Assembly: GCF_048544455.1 (NCBI RefSeq)
Contig: NC_133534.1
Span: 222,856,292 to 222,920,291, forward strand
Reading direction: 5' to 3'
Length of the DNA stretch: 64,000 nucleotides
From: Silene latifolia
Taxonomy: Eukaryota; Streptophyta; Magnoliopsida; Caryophyllales; Caryophyllaceae
The notes under the pieces are model-generated. The model had not been told where the DNA came from and did no database searches. It saw only the letters and a program-made list of their open reading frames with translations. Numbering within the stretch: position 1 is the first letter of the stretch; every line of letters begins with the position of its first letter. The position numbers were made by a program, and so were the translations under genes. Shown here piece by piece: positions 36,410 through 49,015 of the stretch.

Positions 36410-38404
36410 TTAGGAATGTCGACTTCTCGGATTTGGAATTTGATGATAGCCCGAACGAAGATCAATTTTAGAAAAAGTAGAAGCACCTCGGAGTTGGTCG
36501 AAAAGATCATCAATTCTAGGAAGAGGATATTTATTCTTGATAGTAACCCGGTTAAGTTCACGATAATCTATGCATAACCGCATAGATCCATCCTTCTTTC
36601 TTACAAATAGAACCGGAGCACCCCAAGGTGAAGAGCTAGGTTGAATAAAACCTTTGGCAATCAAATCATCCAGCTGAGCCTTCAGCTCTTTCATTTCGGA
36701 CGGTGCCAGCCTATAAGGAGCTTTAGCAATAGGGCCGGTACCAGGAATAAGATCGATAGCAAATTCAACTTCTCTTTCAGGAGGAATTCCCGGTAGCTCA
36801 TCAGGAAAAACATCGGGAAATTCACATACTACAGGGATGTTCTCTTTAGGAGGCAGAGAGGAAGAATCAGAAGAAGTCACCATACACAAGAAGGCTTGAT
36901 GACCCTTTTTCATCGCATTGACAAACTTCATAGCAGAAATTAATTTAGTACCGGTTTGTCTTTTAACCATTTGATAAGACACACGGTGACCTGAAGGGCT
37001 TGTAAGAATTATTTTCTGGTCTCGACATTCAAATCGAGCATGATAAGTATGCAACCAATCCATGCCCAAAATGACATCAAATTCTTCAAGCGGAAATTGG
37101 AAAAGATTTGCTGGAAATATAGATCCCGCAATAGAAATAGGGACTTCCGGATAGATTTTAGAACAGGAAAAGACATCACCAGAGGGTAAGGATATAGATG
37201 TGCTTTCTTCTTGTGAGGATTCAAGTGATAATTTATTGGAGAGTTTTATTGAAATAAAAGATAAAGAGGCACCCGTATCAAACAGTACCAAACAAGGAAC
37301 ATCAAAAATAGAAAATGTACCAGTAATGATATCAGGATGTGCCTCAGCTTCTGCTCGACTCATGACAAAAATCCTACCTTTCGGCCTCACTGGCCTCACT
37401 GGCCTCACTGGGGCAACAAGAGTAGTAGGAGCCGTCACCTTCCTCTCCGGGCAAACATTGGCCTTGTGGCCCGGTTTGTTACAAGAAAAGCATATAATAG
37501 GATCAACAAAGCATTTACCGGAATGTGCTGGTTTCTTGCAATTATAGCACACTCGGTCTTTAGTACCTTTATTGTCATTAAAAGCTGAAGATTGACCACC
37601 CCGGTTTGCTTGCACATTAGAAACAAATCTCCTCTTGTTTGGGTCAGAGGGAGATGAGATGAACCTGGGTGAAGGAGTAAAGGGCCTAGAAGATGGATAT
37701 AAAGGCCTCTTGCCAAGATTAGAACTAGTTGCACGAGCTTCAATTTCAATCTCTTTCAATGAATTCTCAGCCCATAAAGCATCATTATAAATTGAAACAA
37801 AGCTAGTGGAATCCCGACGGACCATGCTTTTGATCTTAGGGGAGAGCTTTTGCGGATAAAAGAAGGCTTTTTCGTTGTCATCCTTCACCAATCTAGTTGC
37901 ATAATGAGCCAACTCGTTGAATTTATCGGTGAAGGCCTGAACTGGAAGGCTTCCTTGCTTCAACTCCATGAATCCCTTCAACTTCTGCTGCTTAAGTTCT
38001 TGCGGATAGAATCGGGCCTCCACTACTTCCTTGAAACGTTCCCAATCAAATCCTGGTTCAGCTGAAACGGTAGGCCCAGTCATGGACCACCACCGGTCTG
38101 CTTCTCGTACTAGGAAGTGAGATGTCAGCTTTACTTTATGTTCTTCCTTGACATCATACAACGTAAAGCTTTTCTCCAACTCCCAAAACCACCCTGTAAG
38201 AGCAGCTGGATCAATCTCTCCACCATAAGTGGGAGTGTTGATTCGGGTTAACTGATTAGCCACCCAAGTATAGGTGCCTGGAGTACCCTCAGCAGGCGGA
38301 GGAGGAGGAGGAGCTTGTTGATTCTGTTGATTTTGTTGGTTTTGGAGAATTTGAGTAAGAACTAGTAAGATAGCATCATCAATGTCTCTTCTTGGCGGAG
38401 CCAT
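36410..38404 (-). pseudogene. C gag, protease and RT N terminus, with authentic start
   Basis: ATG at 38404 after the leader. The N-terminal 135 residues, absent in B, include a glutamine-repeat and proline run (residues 21-38) and the gag core ([17 protein letters not shown]). Then two zinc knuckles ([27 protein letters not shown]), protease DTGAS, and RT up to [13 protein letters not shown]. Frame lost just before the RT catalytic FIDD. Confidence 0.9.
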
Positions 38405-38564
38405 CTTACAAAAGAGAAAATTAATTAGTACCTAACAATTAGCAATCACAAACAGACTACCACATAAAATCCTAAATCTACCCATCCTACCCAACTCTCA
38501 AGTTTATTATTTAAAGGTCAAGTGATTTTAAGTGGGGTGCACAAACGTGCGTCGGGAGCAATAG

Positions 38565-38576
38565 GCTCTGATACCA
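38565..38576 (-). promoter_or_regulatory. C primer binding site (initiator Met tRNA)
   Basis: GCTCTGATACCA, 2 bp from the LTR at 38579. Confidence 0.88.
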
Positions 38577-38578
38577 AC

Positions 38579-41324
38579 TTTGACACCCTCAATTTTAGCC
38601 TTAAATAAAGAGGTAAATTCTACGGAAAAACTGACAGGATGTGTTTGTAATTGGTTCAACTAGACAAAACCAGTAATTTCAAAAAAATTTCCAAACCAAT
38701 CACAAACATTTCCAACATTCCCAAGAGGCGGGTGCCAAAACCTGCAATGCTAACGAACTAATTTACATGTCATAGCTAACGATAAGAAAATATAATGATA
38801 CAACCCAAGGAAAAAGAGGGAGACATATGTCCCTTCAAAATATATACAAAACCAAAAGTTAAAAGGTTTACTATAAAAATAACCAAACTAGGTCCAAGGT
38901 TCCTTATGCTCACTAGCAAATCCGTGACCCCAACAAAGCATCAACAACCTGTCAATCGCATTTTATACAAACACGAAAGCCACAATTCAGTGGGGAGTAA
39001 CTTCGAGTCCTCCCAGCCACGAATCGTCATATTTAATGTAACATGTAGTAAAACATGTAAACAATATGATAATTAATCTAATTTCCAAGTATTATAACAT
39101 ATGAATACTAAATTGACCAATTTAAACTATCATGTGAAACATATAACAAATTGTAATCCAAACTTTATCAATTGTAACCGGCTTACATCTCACCTATTAC
39201 AATTCATAAAATCACCATACAAGAAAGGGCAATATATCAAAGACAGGCACAAGTTCTTAGCACCGTCAATAGTCACTCTGTAACTCGAGTCTATACCACG
39301 AGGTAGGGAAGGTAATCGAACCGGTATCTTGGCTCAGCGGTTAATATTAATAAAACATGGCCAAGACACAACACAACCCTAGCCTAAAATCTGCGCAGAC
39401 CTAATAGACATGCGGATACACACCACCGCACCCAAGACCCACAATTTTTCTAAAACAAAGTGAGTACCCTAAGGAGTCCACCAACGGGTTGGCTAGTACT
39501 TAAGCTGACCACTTACTATCAAAATAAGTAACGAGGTCATGCCCCAACTTGGATATAAATCCACTAGTCAGGAACACAAAGGCTATTAAGCAGTGAACAT
39601 ATACTCGTCAGAGACTATAAAGACCTATCTATGACAAACACAACAACCTGCAAGAGATATTCAATACCCATTTCAATTCTAGCAATTTTAACAATATTAA
39701 AGGCTTTAGGGAATCTAGGGCCATTTTTACAATATAAGAAGCTACTCAAATCAACTAACTACACATGTGAAACATAAATATAATAAATGGCCTAAAACAA
39801 GAAAAAGGCCGATTATCCAATTCATATAAAACTTCATCCAACCGAATTTTTACCCGCAACCCCAGCCCTGCGACAGGTACGGGTTAAATTGCGGCTGACC
39901 AATCACTCAATTAACTGACATCGAATCAGTCAAAGGGACTAAGGCTCAGTTTTCGGCACAATCATCAAAACATTACAATTATCGCTATAAAATTCATTTT
40001 GAGCCTATTAATTACAATTTTATTTTGTAAACTATCCTAACATGTGATAACTATCAATATAACATAATTTTTTTTTACCATTAACATAATTTTTAACTAC
40101 TATTATGATTCATTTCCTAAGTTTAACCATATGTTACTTATTCAAATTATATCATTAATGAACCTAAAATGACGAACAAAGCATGGAAAACCGCGAAACA
40201 AGCAACGGGCTGACCCGAGCCAGCCATGGGCCAGCCGTGGGCTCGCGGCTGCTCTTCGGAACTCTCGCCGCCGCCACCCCCACACCTCCATTTTTCCATT
40301 TTTTTGTTCAGTATAAGACCGTCTGAAACATAATTAATCGTCCCCAATACTAACATATTAACTTAAACTATCCAAAGGACATGAATTAAACATGCATGCA
40401 ATCATTTTAACATGTGAAATTAACTACTTAATTAAAAATCACAAAAACATACAAAAATCAAAGCATGTGACGATTTTTCGTCGAGTAACTCGAAATATGT
40501 TACCTTAAGCTAGAAAATGAGCAATTAGCACCTTAAACCCAAACCCTAACAAGCAACTAGCCGCTATCCTCGACAATATACGAGTCCCCAAACTCGTCTT
40601 CCAATTCTTCACCTAAATAAACAATAAAAACACAATAAATAAGTATAAATACCGAAATTTACCAAAATTCGTCTTAAAACAACTTCAAGAAAACTGAAAT
40701 TAAAACATACTAGGTTGTAGATCTCGACGAGAGGATTCCGGAAATGTAAATTTTGCGAAAATCCGATAAGAAATGAGGAAGTTATGTCGAATTTTGACTT
40801 TAAAAGCTTGAGTTTTATATAAATGGTGTTTTTGGAAAAGTTGAGGATGATGAAACAAGAAAATCAGAAAAAAGAAAGGTAGGGGGAGGGGGTGCCGCGG
40901 GTTAGAGGAGAAAGAGAGGAAAGGTGCGGGTTTAGTCGGGATTTTACGAGTCGGTTTTGGCTCGTTTCGATAATAATTAAAACCGTAGGTCAAATGCAAA
41001 TTCCGACAAGACCAAAGTTCTTAAACACGAGATTACAAGAAAATTGAATACTCATACGACCCATTTCCAAATTCGTTTACCCAATGTTTAAAAGAATTGT
41101 CATTTTCCCCCCGATATGCCCTTATTTCAAAATAAAAAGTTTTTACACGGTTTAAACTATTTTTAAACCTTTCGAAACTATCAAAATAAATACTTTTCTT
41201 CAAAATATAATAAATTTATATTTCTTTGAATTATTTTTACTTTAAATACTTAAATATCAAATTTTATTTGATTAATAAATTATTTTCGAAATATATTAAC
41301 GGTCCGAAATTACGGGGCGTTACA
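38579..41324 (-). repeat. C 5' LTR
   Basis: Collinear with 30862-33595. Main differences are small indels in the GC-rich patch near 40210-40275 (against 32485-32550) and scattered substitutions. Confidence 0.92.
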
Positions 41325-41329
41325 GCAGG

Positions 41330-42353
41330 TTTTACAAAACAACAACAACGGGGTCAGTACTACTCAATCAATCTAAGACAACAAACAATACCACCAGCTG
41401 ATCATCGATCTCACACAGTAACCGACTACACACCGAAGTGTGTAGCCCTGCCAGATTACCCATCGCAACAGGTAATCCTCGCCGCCAGTGGGTGACCGCA
41501 GCCCATCCCCACCTAGTCCAGCTCATCAATGAGCGACTAACAATCCCTGTCCCTTAATGTGCACATCCCCTCCCGTGACGGGTTCCACGGAGGGCGAACT
41601 AGGGTGTGAAGCCACTCCCGCAAGTGACTCCACCGCAATCACACAACACCACAGCATCACAGCTGTCACAACACCACAACCGTCACAACACAACCACATC
41701 ACCATCGTCATCACAACACCCATACTCCGATGATCAGTAGATAACAACAATTACAACACAAGCACAGTCTTAAATCAATTAACAGTAACTGAGTAGGGGA
41801 AACCCTACCTTTTCGCAATCCGCTTACGCTGCAATCAATCATACAAATGCATAACAATTACCACATCGTCACCTACAACAACAATCATATAATTCTAATC
41901 ACTAACTGCAAAACCCCATTTCCCCCAAATTCATAATCAAAGACAAACCCTAGAATAATCATCAACAAACATGGGGATAAAGACTTACCGACGGAGGAAT
42001 AAAGGATCGAATGCGATTGCTACGATTATCCACACATACAGAGGAGAGATTCGGAGTGATTAGAGCGTCGTACGATGATTAGGTTTTGTAAATTATGTTT
42101 AGGAAACTGCTTAACGAAATATATATCGTTCTAATTACTTCCGAATCAACCCGCTGAAATATTACTCGCCAGACCGGATACTCGGTCGAGTATAGGGCAT
42201 ACTCGGCCGAGTATCCTCTACTCGGTCGAGTATTCATCATACTCGGCCGAGTATTCCTCGGCAGAACCCAAACAAACTACACCCTTGACACTACTCGGTC
42301 GAGTAGGCTCTACTCGGTCGAGTATTTAGCTTATGAAAATCCGTAGTGTTACA
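41330..42353 (-). repeat. E LTR1, inner part
   Basis: Continues from 30861 after C. Carries GTAGGG-GAAA-CCCTAC inverted repeat (41793-41808), a TATA-like word (42117-42126) and the palindrome array. Ends GTAGTGTTACA. Confidence 0.9.
42117..42323 (-). promoter_or_regulatory. ACTCG-GY-CGAGT palindrome array and TATA word in E LTR1
   Basis: Starts at 42180 (centre GT), 42201 (GC), 42220 (GT), 42241 (GC): spacing 21, 19, 21. A second pair at 42293 and 42312 (both GT) is 19 apart. The minus-strand TATATAT word near 42120 lies about 55 bp downstream in sense orientation. Confidence 0.65.
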
Positions 42354-45300
42354 ATCTTCCCCCCTTAAAAAGAATTTTGTCCCCGAAGTTCCAACCCAAC
42401 CTATAAAACATGGACACCTAACACCAGCTCCACTAACCACGCTTACTAGATAACATATCGACACCTAACACCAGCTCCACTAACCACGCTTACTAGATAA
42501 CATATCCTCTCGATATTGACTCCATAATATTATCGAATAACCACAAAATAATGTTTCCAATCTTGTCTCACTTCCATAACACTCAATAGCACTCAATACA
42601 AAGACAATCCACAAAAGAAGATCAACCATCAAAACGGAATGTTACATTCTACCACTCTTAAAAAGGAACTTCGTCCTCGAAGTTTACTCACACTCATCAA
42701 CATCATCATCCAGCTGCCAAAACTCTCGAACTCATAAATATCATCATCCACTTTTATCGACACTATCGAAAATTTTCACACTCCTAAACATCGAACTACT
42801 ACAAGCACAACCATGGCCTTTTAACACCATCAAACCCTATATGTACCCATCCATTCCTTATGCTACACCAACACTCTATGTCCAATAATATTACGACATG
42901 CACAACCCTCAAACGCTCTTTGCCGCATCCTACTCCTCTTAAGACACATGTTACGTCCTCGTAACTCACTAATACTAGATCCTTAGCTATACCTCTCATT
43001 ATCTTCATCACCACCACATGTGAAAGATACCCGCCTATAATCTAAACACTTACTATTCCTATATCCAAGGCTCTCTTACTTAAACAGTTCTCATACCTCA
43101 ACTCATTCTGCACTCCATCTAACCAATACCACACAATCCTGATCATGACAAACACTATAACTCTTCAACATTACCGCAACACGACATACCTCTCTATATA
43201 AACTATATAAAACTCTTATCGCCAAAAGCATAACTCACGATCCACACTTGTTACGTACACTCACACTAGATCCTCAAGTTCTTTCCTTCATTACCGCAAA
43301 ACTCATATATAACTTAGCATAACACTAATTCCCCAACACCCTACACTCACTATCTCAACAAAGGATTATGAACCACCTGCATCTTTCAGGTCATTACCAC
43401 ACATGTTTTACGAATCACTTGCCATTACCATGTCTACTAAAGCCTTATCTAGAACAAGATCAAAATTACTGTAACAACCTATCACTAACGTGTCCTATCA
43501 ACAGAATATCACTATACCATGACAACAACGAAAACATATACAACTCTATTTCATATCATACTCTACCCTCATTCCCAAACTTAACCTGGTAAAGAAAACA
43601 TCAATAAACAAGACAACTGTCTATCTGCACAAACTGAAACTCGCAGGGAGCAACATCAAACAAAACAACAATCTATGTATGACTGGTATGTACTGTCGAA
43701 ACTCGAATCATAATCATCCCGCCAAATCCACCACAACCGGTGACGGCATCGCAACACCGCCACCAACAGCCGCACCGCAATGCGAAAATGCCCGCATCAC
43801 AACATGAAGTACCATGCCCGGATCACCACTCGAGGCACAACAACCACATCGATAAACATCACAATCACATATAATTCCCATAAACACTGACTCAGTATGA
43901 CATTTCGAACAAGAAAACTCATTCAAAACCGTTTTACTAGATTATAACACAACATATTATACGGAATAAACTGACAAGAATCTCATGAACATCATCCTTA
44001 CCATTTCACGGAATAAACATGTATCATCAATACACATACAATTTTAACTATCCATGCCAGATCAATCAAATTATTACCTTTTGAACCTCATTCCATTAGT
44101 ATACCGTACCCAACATAAATTACAAAACATTCATATAACAACTTTATAATTATCACACCATACCACTTCTTGTGAGGTCAGAACCTCACACAAACATTTA
44201 CACATATCATACACCCGTAATCACATCCAACTAGTCAATCCTGATCACGTAAGTTACCACCTGCATAAAAGTTACCTCTCGCCCGAGCTTAACTCGTACA
44301 CCCCTCATAACATATTCTCCCATTCGCATAACCATCACCCCCTGCCAAATGTAACCATACTATTAATACTCAACTACTAACAACCGCCTCATATAACCAC
44401 ATCTTATACTCTCTCACAACTATACATATCAATCTGGTCTCTACAAAATCAACCTCATTAGAACAACTAGCTTCCCTAAAGTAACATCATTCTCAACCAC
44501 TAGTGACAATACTATGACACCAACATCCTTCATGTGACTACTCTCTTACTATTACTTCTTAATATCACAATCTGGTTTCTCTCTTTGGTTATCATCCCAA
44601 ATAACGAACATCCAATCCATCAACAAAATATACCTCAACATTATTCCCAAGTCTATCCTTTATTATATCGCTACTTAACTCTCCACCAAAATCTCAGATC
44701 TTGCAACACTCCACAAGCTTATTATTCCCTTAATACCTCGAAACTCATGGCTAACACGTCGTCCTGCTCTCCTATATAACCACTAACTTACACCCTCTAG
44801 TGGGAATATCGTACATTTCATAATTTCCTACCTTCATGCTCCTTAACTCCGGTCAACGTTCTCTCAACTTACTTCCATCCCTCTTTCCCTCCTTTTACTC
44901 AATAATGCCAAATAATAAGTCATCTCCTTTCTCTTTCTACCTAACTCTCTAGTCATTTGTTTATTTTCCGTAGCTCCACAACTCTAATTCCATTAATTCA
45001 TATCAATATCTTATCATTCTTCTTATCATTTATCATCTCTCATCTTGCTTCACACTCACCCTTGTCACCATCAAGTCCACGCACTAACAGTTACTCTTCA
45101 ATTAGTCGTATCTCCCTTTCGCATCTCTAGAACCCAAAATTCACTTCATACCGTTTGTCCAAAGAATTACACACTAGGCTCACCCCTTGATATTCCAACT
45201 TCCCAAACTTAGCCACTATCTACAAATCCACATCGCGATATAACTTCCTTTAAGTTCACTATATACCTCTCTTTCCTATCTTCTTACAACAACCTTCCGT

Positions 45301-45795
45301 TACATATATCCTTAAGCAACTCTATCCTAGCCGTCTTCCTCCATAAATCCTTACACATCCAAATATGCCACTATTCGTATCCCTTATCTCAATCTTTCAT
45401 TCTCATGCTTCTTTACACTTACATCACCCTTGCCCATATACACTTACTTTTATACTACTCAACACACGACTATATCACTCATCATATCTCACAAAACATG
45501 CTCTTTACCTCGATTAGCTCATCATTCTTCCCTTTTCTTTTTCCACTATCCTTCACAACCACATTAACACATGTCTTCCTTACCCAACACATGTCCCTCA
45601 TAAGCCATCAATCTCCATGTCATAACTTCCGGTAACTTACGTATCAAGACCGTCTCACATATAAAAGAATGTGTTAAGACTCAAAACATACATGTGTATA
45701 TACCCTACGACTCAAAACAATGTAAAAACATAGCCACCGGCTCAAAACAAAAGTAAGAACATAGCCACCGACTCAAAGTGGCCGCCCAACGAGGT

Positions 45796-46076
45796 ACTCG
45801 GTCGAGTACAAGGTACTCGGTCGAGTAACTATATTACTCGGTCGAGTTTTCGACTCCAGAAGCAAACTCAATTGTCGCAGTAGGATTATTCGGTCGAGCA
45901 TTGGGAATACTCGGCCGAGTAGACCTTACTCGGTCGAGTATGAGACTACTCGACCGAGTTCACGACTTCAGACGCTAAACAGTATTATCACAGAGATATT
46001 ACTCGGCCGAATATGGAATACTCGGTCGAGTATAAAAGATACTCGGCCGAGTAGGGACTACTCGGTCGAGTATCGG
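45796..46076. repeat. Palindrome array inside E internal region 1
   Basis: About a dozen ACTCG-RY-CGAGT copies, mostly with GT or GC centre, e.g. starts 45796, 45815, 45836 (spacing 19, 21) and 45909, 45928, 45948. One copy is in the form ACTCGACCGAGT. Lies about 0.75 kb from the primer site, similar to the internal array of D. Confidence 0.8.
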
Positions 46077-46818
46077 CAGATTCTCAAGACCGTCCAGTTT
46101 TCGTAAAACAGTCATATCTCACTCGTTACTTGGTCATTCTGGGCGTGTGACCTATCGTTAGAATCGTAATAGGACAAGCTATCACCTCAACTTGGAATCA
46201 CAGCAATATCATTTCTATAACTCGACTTATGACAGTTTTAAGACAACCTTTCAAAAAATCGGTTTGTATACAAATCAAAATTCCTTAACAAAACAACTTA
46301 AACATGCATAAAACAAATAATAACGACCCAATACTTCTAAAAACCAGTACAGAGGTGAACTTTTATCATACCCACATGAAAATTAAACACGACATTCATA
46401 TGCTTAGGCGCATGACCTTAATCACATGCTACTACCAACAACCAAACATTAACATTATCATGATTATGTACCCATGTACCACTACTCTTTTGAAAGCCAC
46501 ATAATAAACACTTAACATGACAACATATTTCATACCAAATCCGTTTCAACAAGTTTCACCATATCTTACACATGTTTCCACACATCTCACTTCCTTTCAC
46601 ATGATTCAACCATTCAAGTTCCACATACCACACACACGCATCGAAAAGACTCACAACAAATCCCCCCTGGTGACCGGCTTGATATTGTGAGGGCCATAGT
46701 GCGACTTCGGGACGTCTCCCAAGTCCTTGAGGTAGCTCCAAACAACTCTCCCCGGGGTCATTTTATTTAGACTCCCTAAGTTCATTGGGTTCATTAGTTT
46801 TAGGTGCCAGAATCTTCG

Positions 46819-46830
46819 GCTCTGATACCA
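46819..46830 (-). promoter_or_regulatory. E primer binding site (initiator Met tRNA)
   Basis: GCTCTGATACCA, 3 bp from LTR2. Confidence 0.87.
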
Positions 46831-46833
46831 CTT

Positions 46834-48184
46834 TGTAACACCCCCTCATACCAAGGTACCTTACCAGGACTACCCCAGCATGAAAGGTTGTTACCATCTC
46901 GGTTGCCCGAGGTTAGTATAGATCAAAAGCGTCCGTCCTAAACACATTTATTAGAAGTACTGTAAAGTATTAATGTTTACAACAATCCAAACCAAAACCA
47001 ATAAAGTGAATACAACTGAGGACAACTACAAAACCACAGCTAAGACTCATGACTGTGCTACTACAACTGGTGATGACGACCTCCCCATGACCGCTCAAGT
47101 TCACCAAAAGCAATACCTGTCAAGTCTGCTCACCATCCCCGAATGTATCACCGCAGGTTTTACAAAACAACAACAACGAGGTCAGTACTACTCAATCAAT
47201 CTAAGATAACAAACAATACCACCAGCTGATCATCGATCTCACACAGTAACCAACTACACACCGAAGTGTGTAGCCCTGCCAGATTACCCATCGCAACAGG
47301 TAATCCTCGCCGCCAGTGGGTGACCGCAGCAGCCCATCCCCACCTAGTCCATCTCATCAATGAGCGACTAACAATCCCTGTCCCTTAATGTGCACATCCC
47401 CTCTCGTGACGGGTTCCACGGAGGGCGAACTAGGGTGTGAAGCCACTCCCGCAAGTGACTCCACCGCAATCACACAACACCACAGCATCACAGCTGTCAC
47501 AACACCACAACCGTCACAACACAACCACATCACCACCGTCATCACAACACCCATACTCCGATGATCAGTAGATAACAACAATTACAACACAAGCACAGTC
47601 TTAAATCAATTAACAGTAACTGAGTAGGGGAAACCCTACCTTTTCGCAATCCGCTTACGCTGCAATCAATCATACAAATGCATAACAATTACCACATCGT
47701 CACGTACAACAACAATCATATAATTCTAATCACTAACTGCAAAACCCCATTTCCCCCAAATTCATAATCAAAGACAAACCCTAGAATAATCATAAACAAA
47801 CATGGGGATAAAGACTTACCGACGGAGGAATAAAGTATCGAATGCGATTGCTACGATTATCCACACATACAGAGGAGAGATTCGGAGTGATTAGAGCGTC
47901 GTACGATGATTAGGTTTTGTAAATTATGTTTAGGAAACTGCTTAACGAAATATATATCGTTCTAATTACTTCCGAATCAACCCGCTGAAATATTACTCGC
48001 CAGACCGGATACTCGGTCGTGTATAGGGCATACTCGGCCGAGTATCCTCTACTCGGTCGAGTATTCATCATACTCGGCCGAGTATTCCTCGGCAGAACCC
48101 AAACAAACTACACCCTTGACACTACTCGGTCGAGTAGGCTCTACTCGATCGAGTATTTAGCTTATGAAAATCCGTAGTGTTACA
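46834..48184 (-). repeat. E LTR2 (1351 bp, uninterrupted)
   Basis: Full-length reference copy of the E LTR, with the empty target site of element C near 47150-47165. Palindrome array at about 48011-48155, in which one copy has changed to GGTCGTGT and one has an AT centre. Hairpins at 46898-46911 and 47624-47639. Confidence 0.92.
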
Positions 48185-48892
48185 ATCTTCCCCCCTTAAA
48201 AAGAACTTTGTCCCCGAAGTTCCAACCCAACCTATAAAACATGGACACCTAACACTAGCTCCACTAACCACGCTTACTAGATAACATATCGACACCTAAC
48301 ACCAGCTCCACTAACCACGCTTACTAGATAACATATCCTCTCGATATTGACTCCATAATATTATCGAATAACCACAAAATAATGTTTCCAATCTTGTCTC
48401 ACTTCCATAACACTCAATAGCACTCAATACCAAGACAATCCACAAAAGAAGATCAACCATCAAAACGGAATGTTACATTCTACCACTCTTAAAAAGGAAC
48501 TTCGTCCTCGAAGTTTACTCACACTCATCAACATCATCATCCAGCTGCCAAAACTCTCGAACTCATAAATATCATCATCCACTTTTATCGACACTATCGA
48601 AAATTTTCACACTCCTAAACATCGAACTACTACAAGCACAACCATGGCCTTTTAACACCATCAAACCCTATATGTACCCATCCATTCCTTATGCTACACC
48701 AACACTCTACGTCCAATAATATTACGACATGCACAACCCTCAAACGCTCTTTGCCGCATCCTACTCCTCTTAAGACACATGTTACGTCCTCGTAACTCAC
48801 TAATACTAGATCCTTAGCTATACCTCTCATTATCTTCATTACCACCACATGTGAAAGATACCCGCCTATAATCTAAACACTTACAATTCCTG
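48185..48892 (-). repeat. E internal region 2 (partial copy)
   Basis: About 99 percent identical by eye to 42354-43060, including the 47-bp duplication (48244 and 48291). Breaks off at ATTCCTGTATCC, where it joins LTR sequence. Confidence 0.9.
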
Positions 48893-49015
48893 TATCCTCT
48901 ACTCGGTCGAGTATTCATCATACTCGGCCGAGTATTCCTCGGCAGAACCCAAACAAACTACACCCTTGACACTACTCGGTCAAGTATTTAGCTTATGAAA
49001 ATCCGTAGTGTTACA
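48893..49015 (-). repeat. E LTR3 fragment
   Basis: Matches the inner end of the LTR from about 42215 (GTATCCTCTACTCGGTCGAG) to GTGTTACA, but one palindrome of the 42293/42312 pair is missing. Followed by target duplication GGAGT. Confidence 0.85.

Larger units (their letters stand above)
30862..41324 (-). mobile_element. Chromovirus-type Ty3/gypsy element C, full structure, coding region frameshifted
   Basis: LTRs 30862-33595 (2734 bp) and 38579-41324 (2746 bp) are very similar. Target duplication GCAGG on both sides (30857-30861, 41325-41329). The uninterrupted site survives in E LTR2 near 47150-47165 (CACCGCAGGTTTTACAAAAC), which proves the insertion. Same family as B by protein and LTR, but C keeps the full leader and gag start that B lost. 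Confidence 0.95.
42354..46833 (-). other. E internal region 1, non-coding
   Basis: Starts with a purine tract on minus (CTTTTTAAGGGGGGAAGAT) and the word CTTCGGGGACAAAATTC. A 47-bp tandem duplication begins at 42413 and 42460. A second TTCG/CGAAG block near 42650-42690 (with ATGTTACATTC) may be the end of an older element. No ORF above 81 codons looks protein-like; gag, protease, RT and integrase motifs are absent. A large non-coding interior of this kind is typical of LARD-type elements. Confidence 0.7.
30532..49015 (-). mobile_element. Element E: tandem LTR retrotransposon, LTR-internal-LTR-internal-LTR fragment
   Basis: Order on plus: LTR1 (30532-30861 plus 41330-42353, split by C), internal 1 (42354-46833), LTR2 (46834-48184), internal 2 (48185-48892, a copy of only the first 0.7 kb of internal 1), LTR3 (48893-49015, only the inner end). 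The outer flanks are the same 5 bp, GGAGT (30527-30531 and 49016-49020), so the whole array behaves as one insertion. Primer site before LTR2 and purine tracts after LTR1 and LTR2 put sense on minus. No gag-pol homology seen in 4.5 kb of interior. Confidence 0.87.

Noticed and set aside
41526-41750. 74-codon ORF repeated at 47357-47581
   Set aside because: Repetition is due to the LTR duplication; the sequence is CA-repeat-like and not protein-like.
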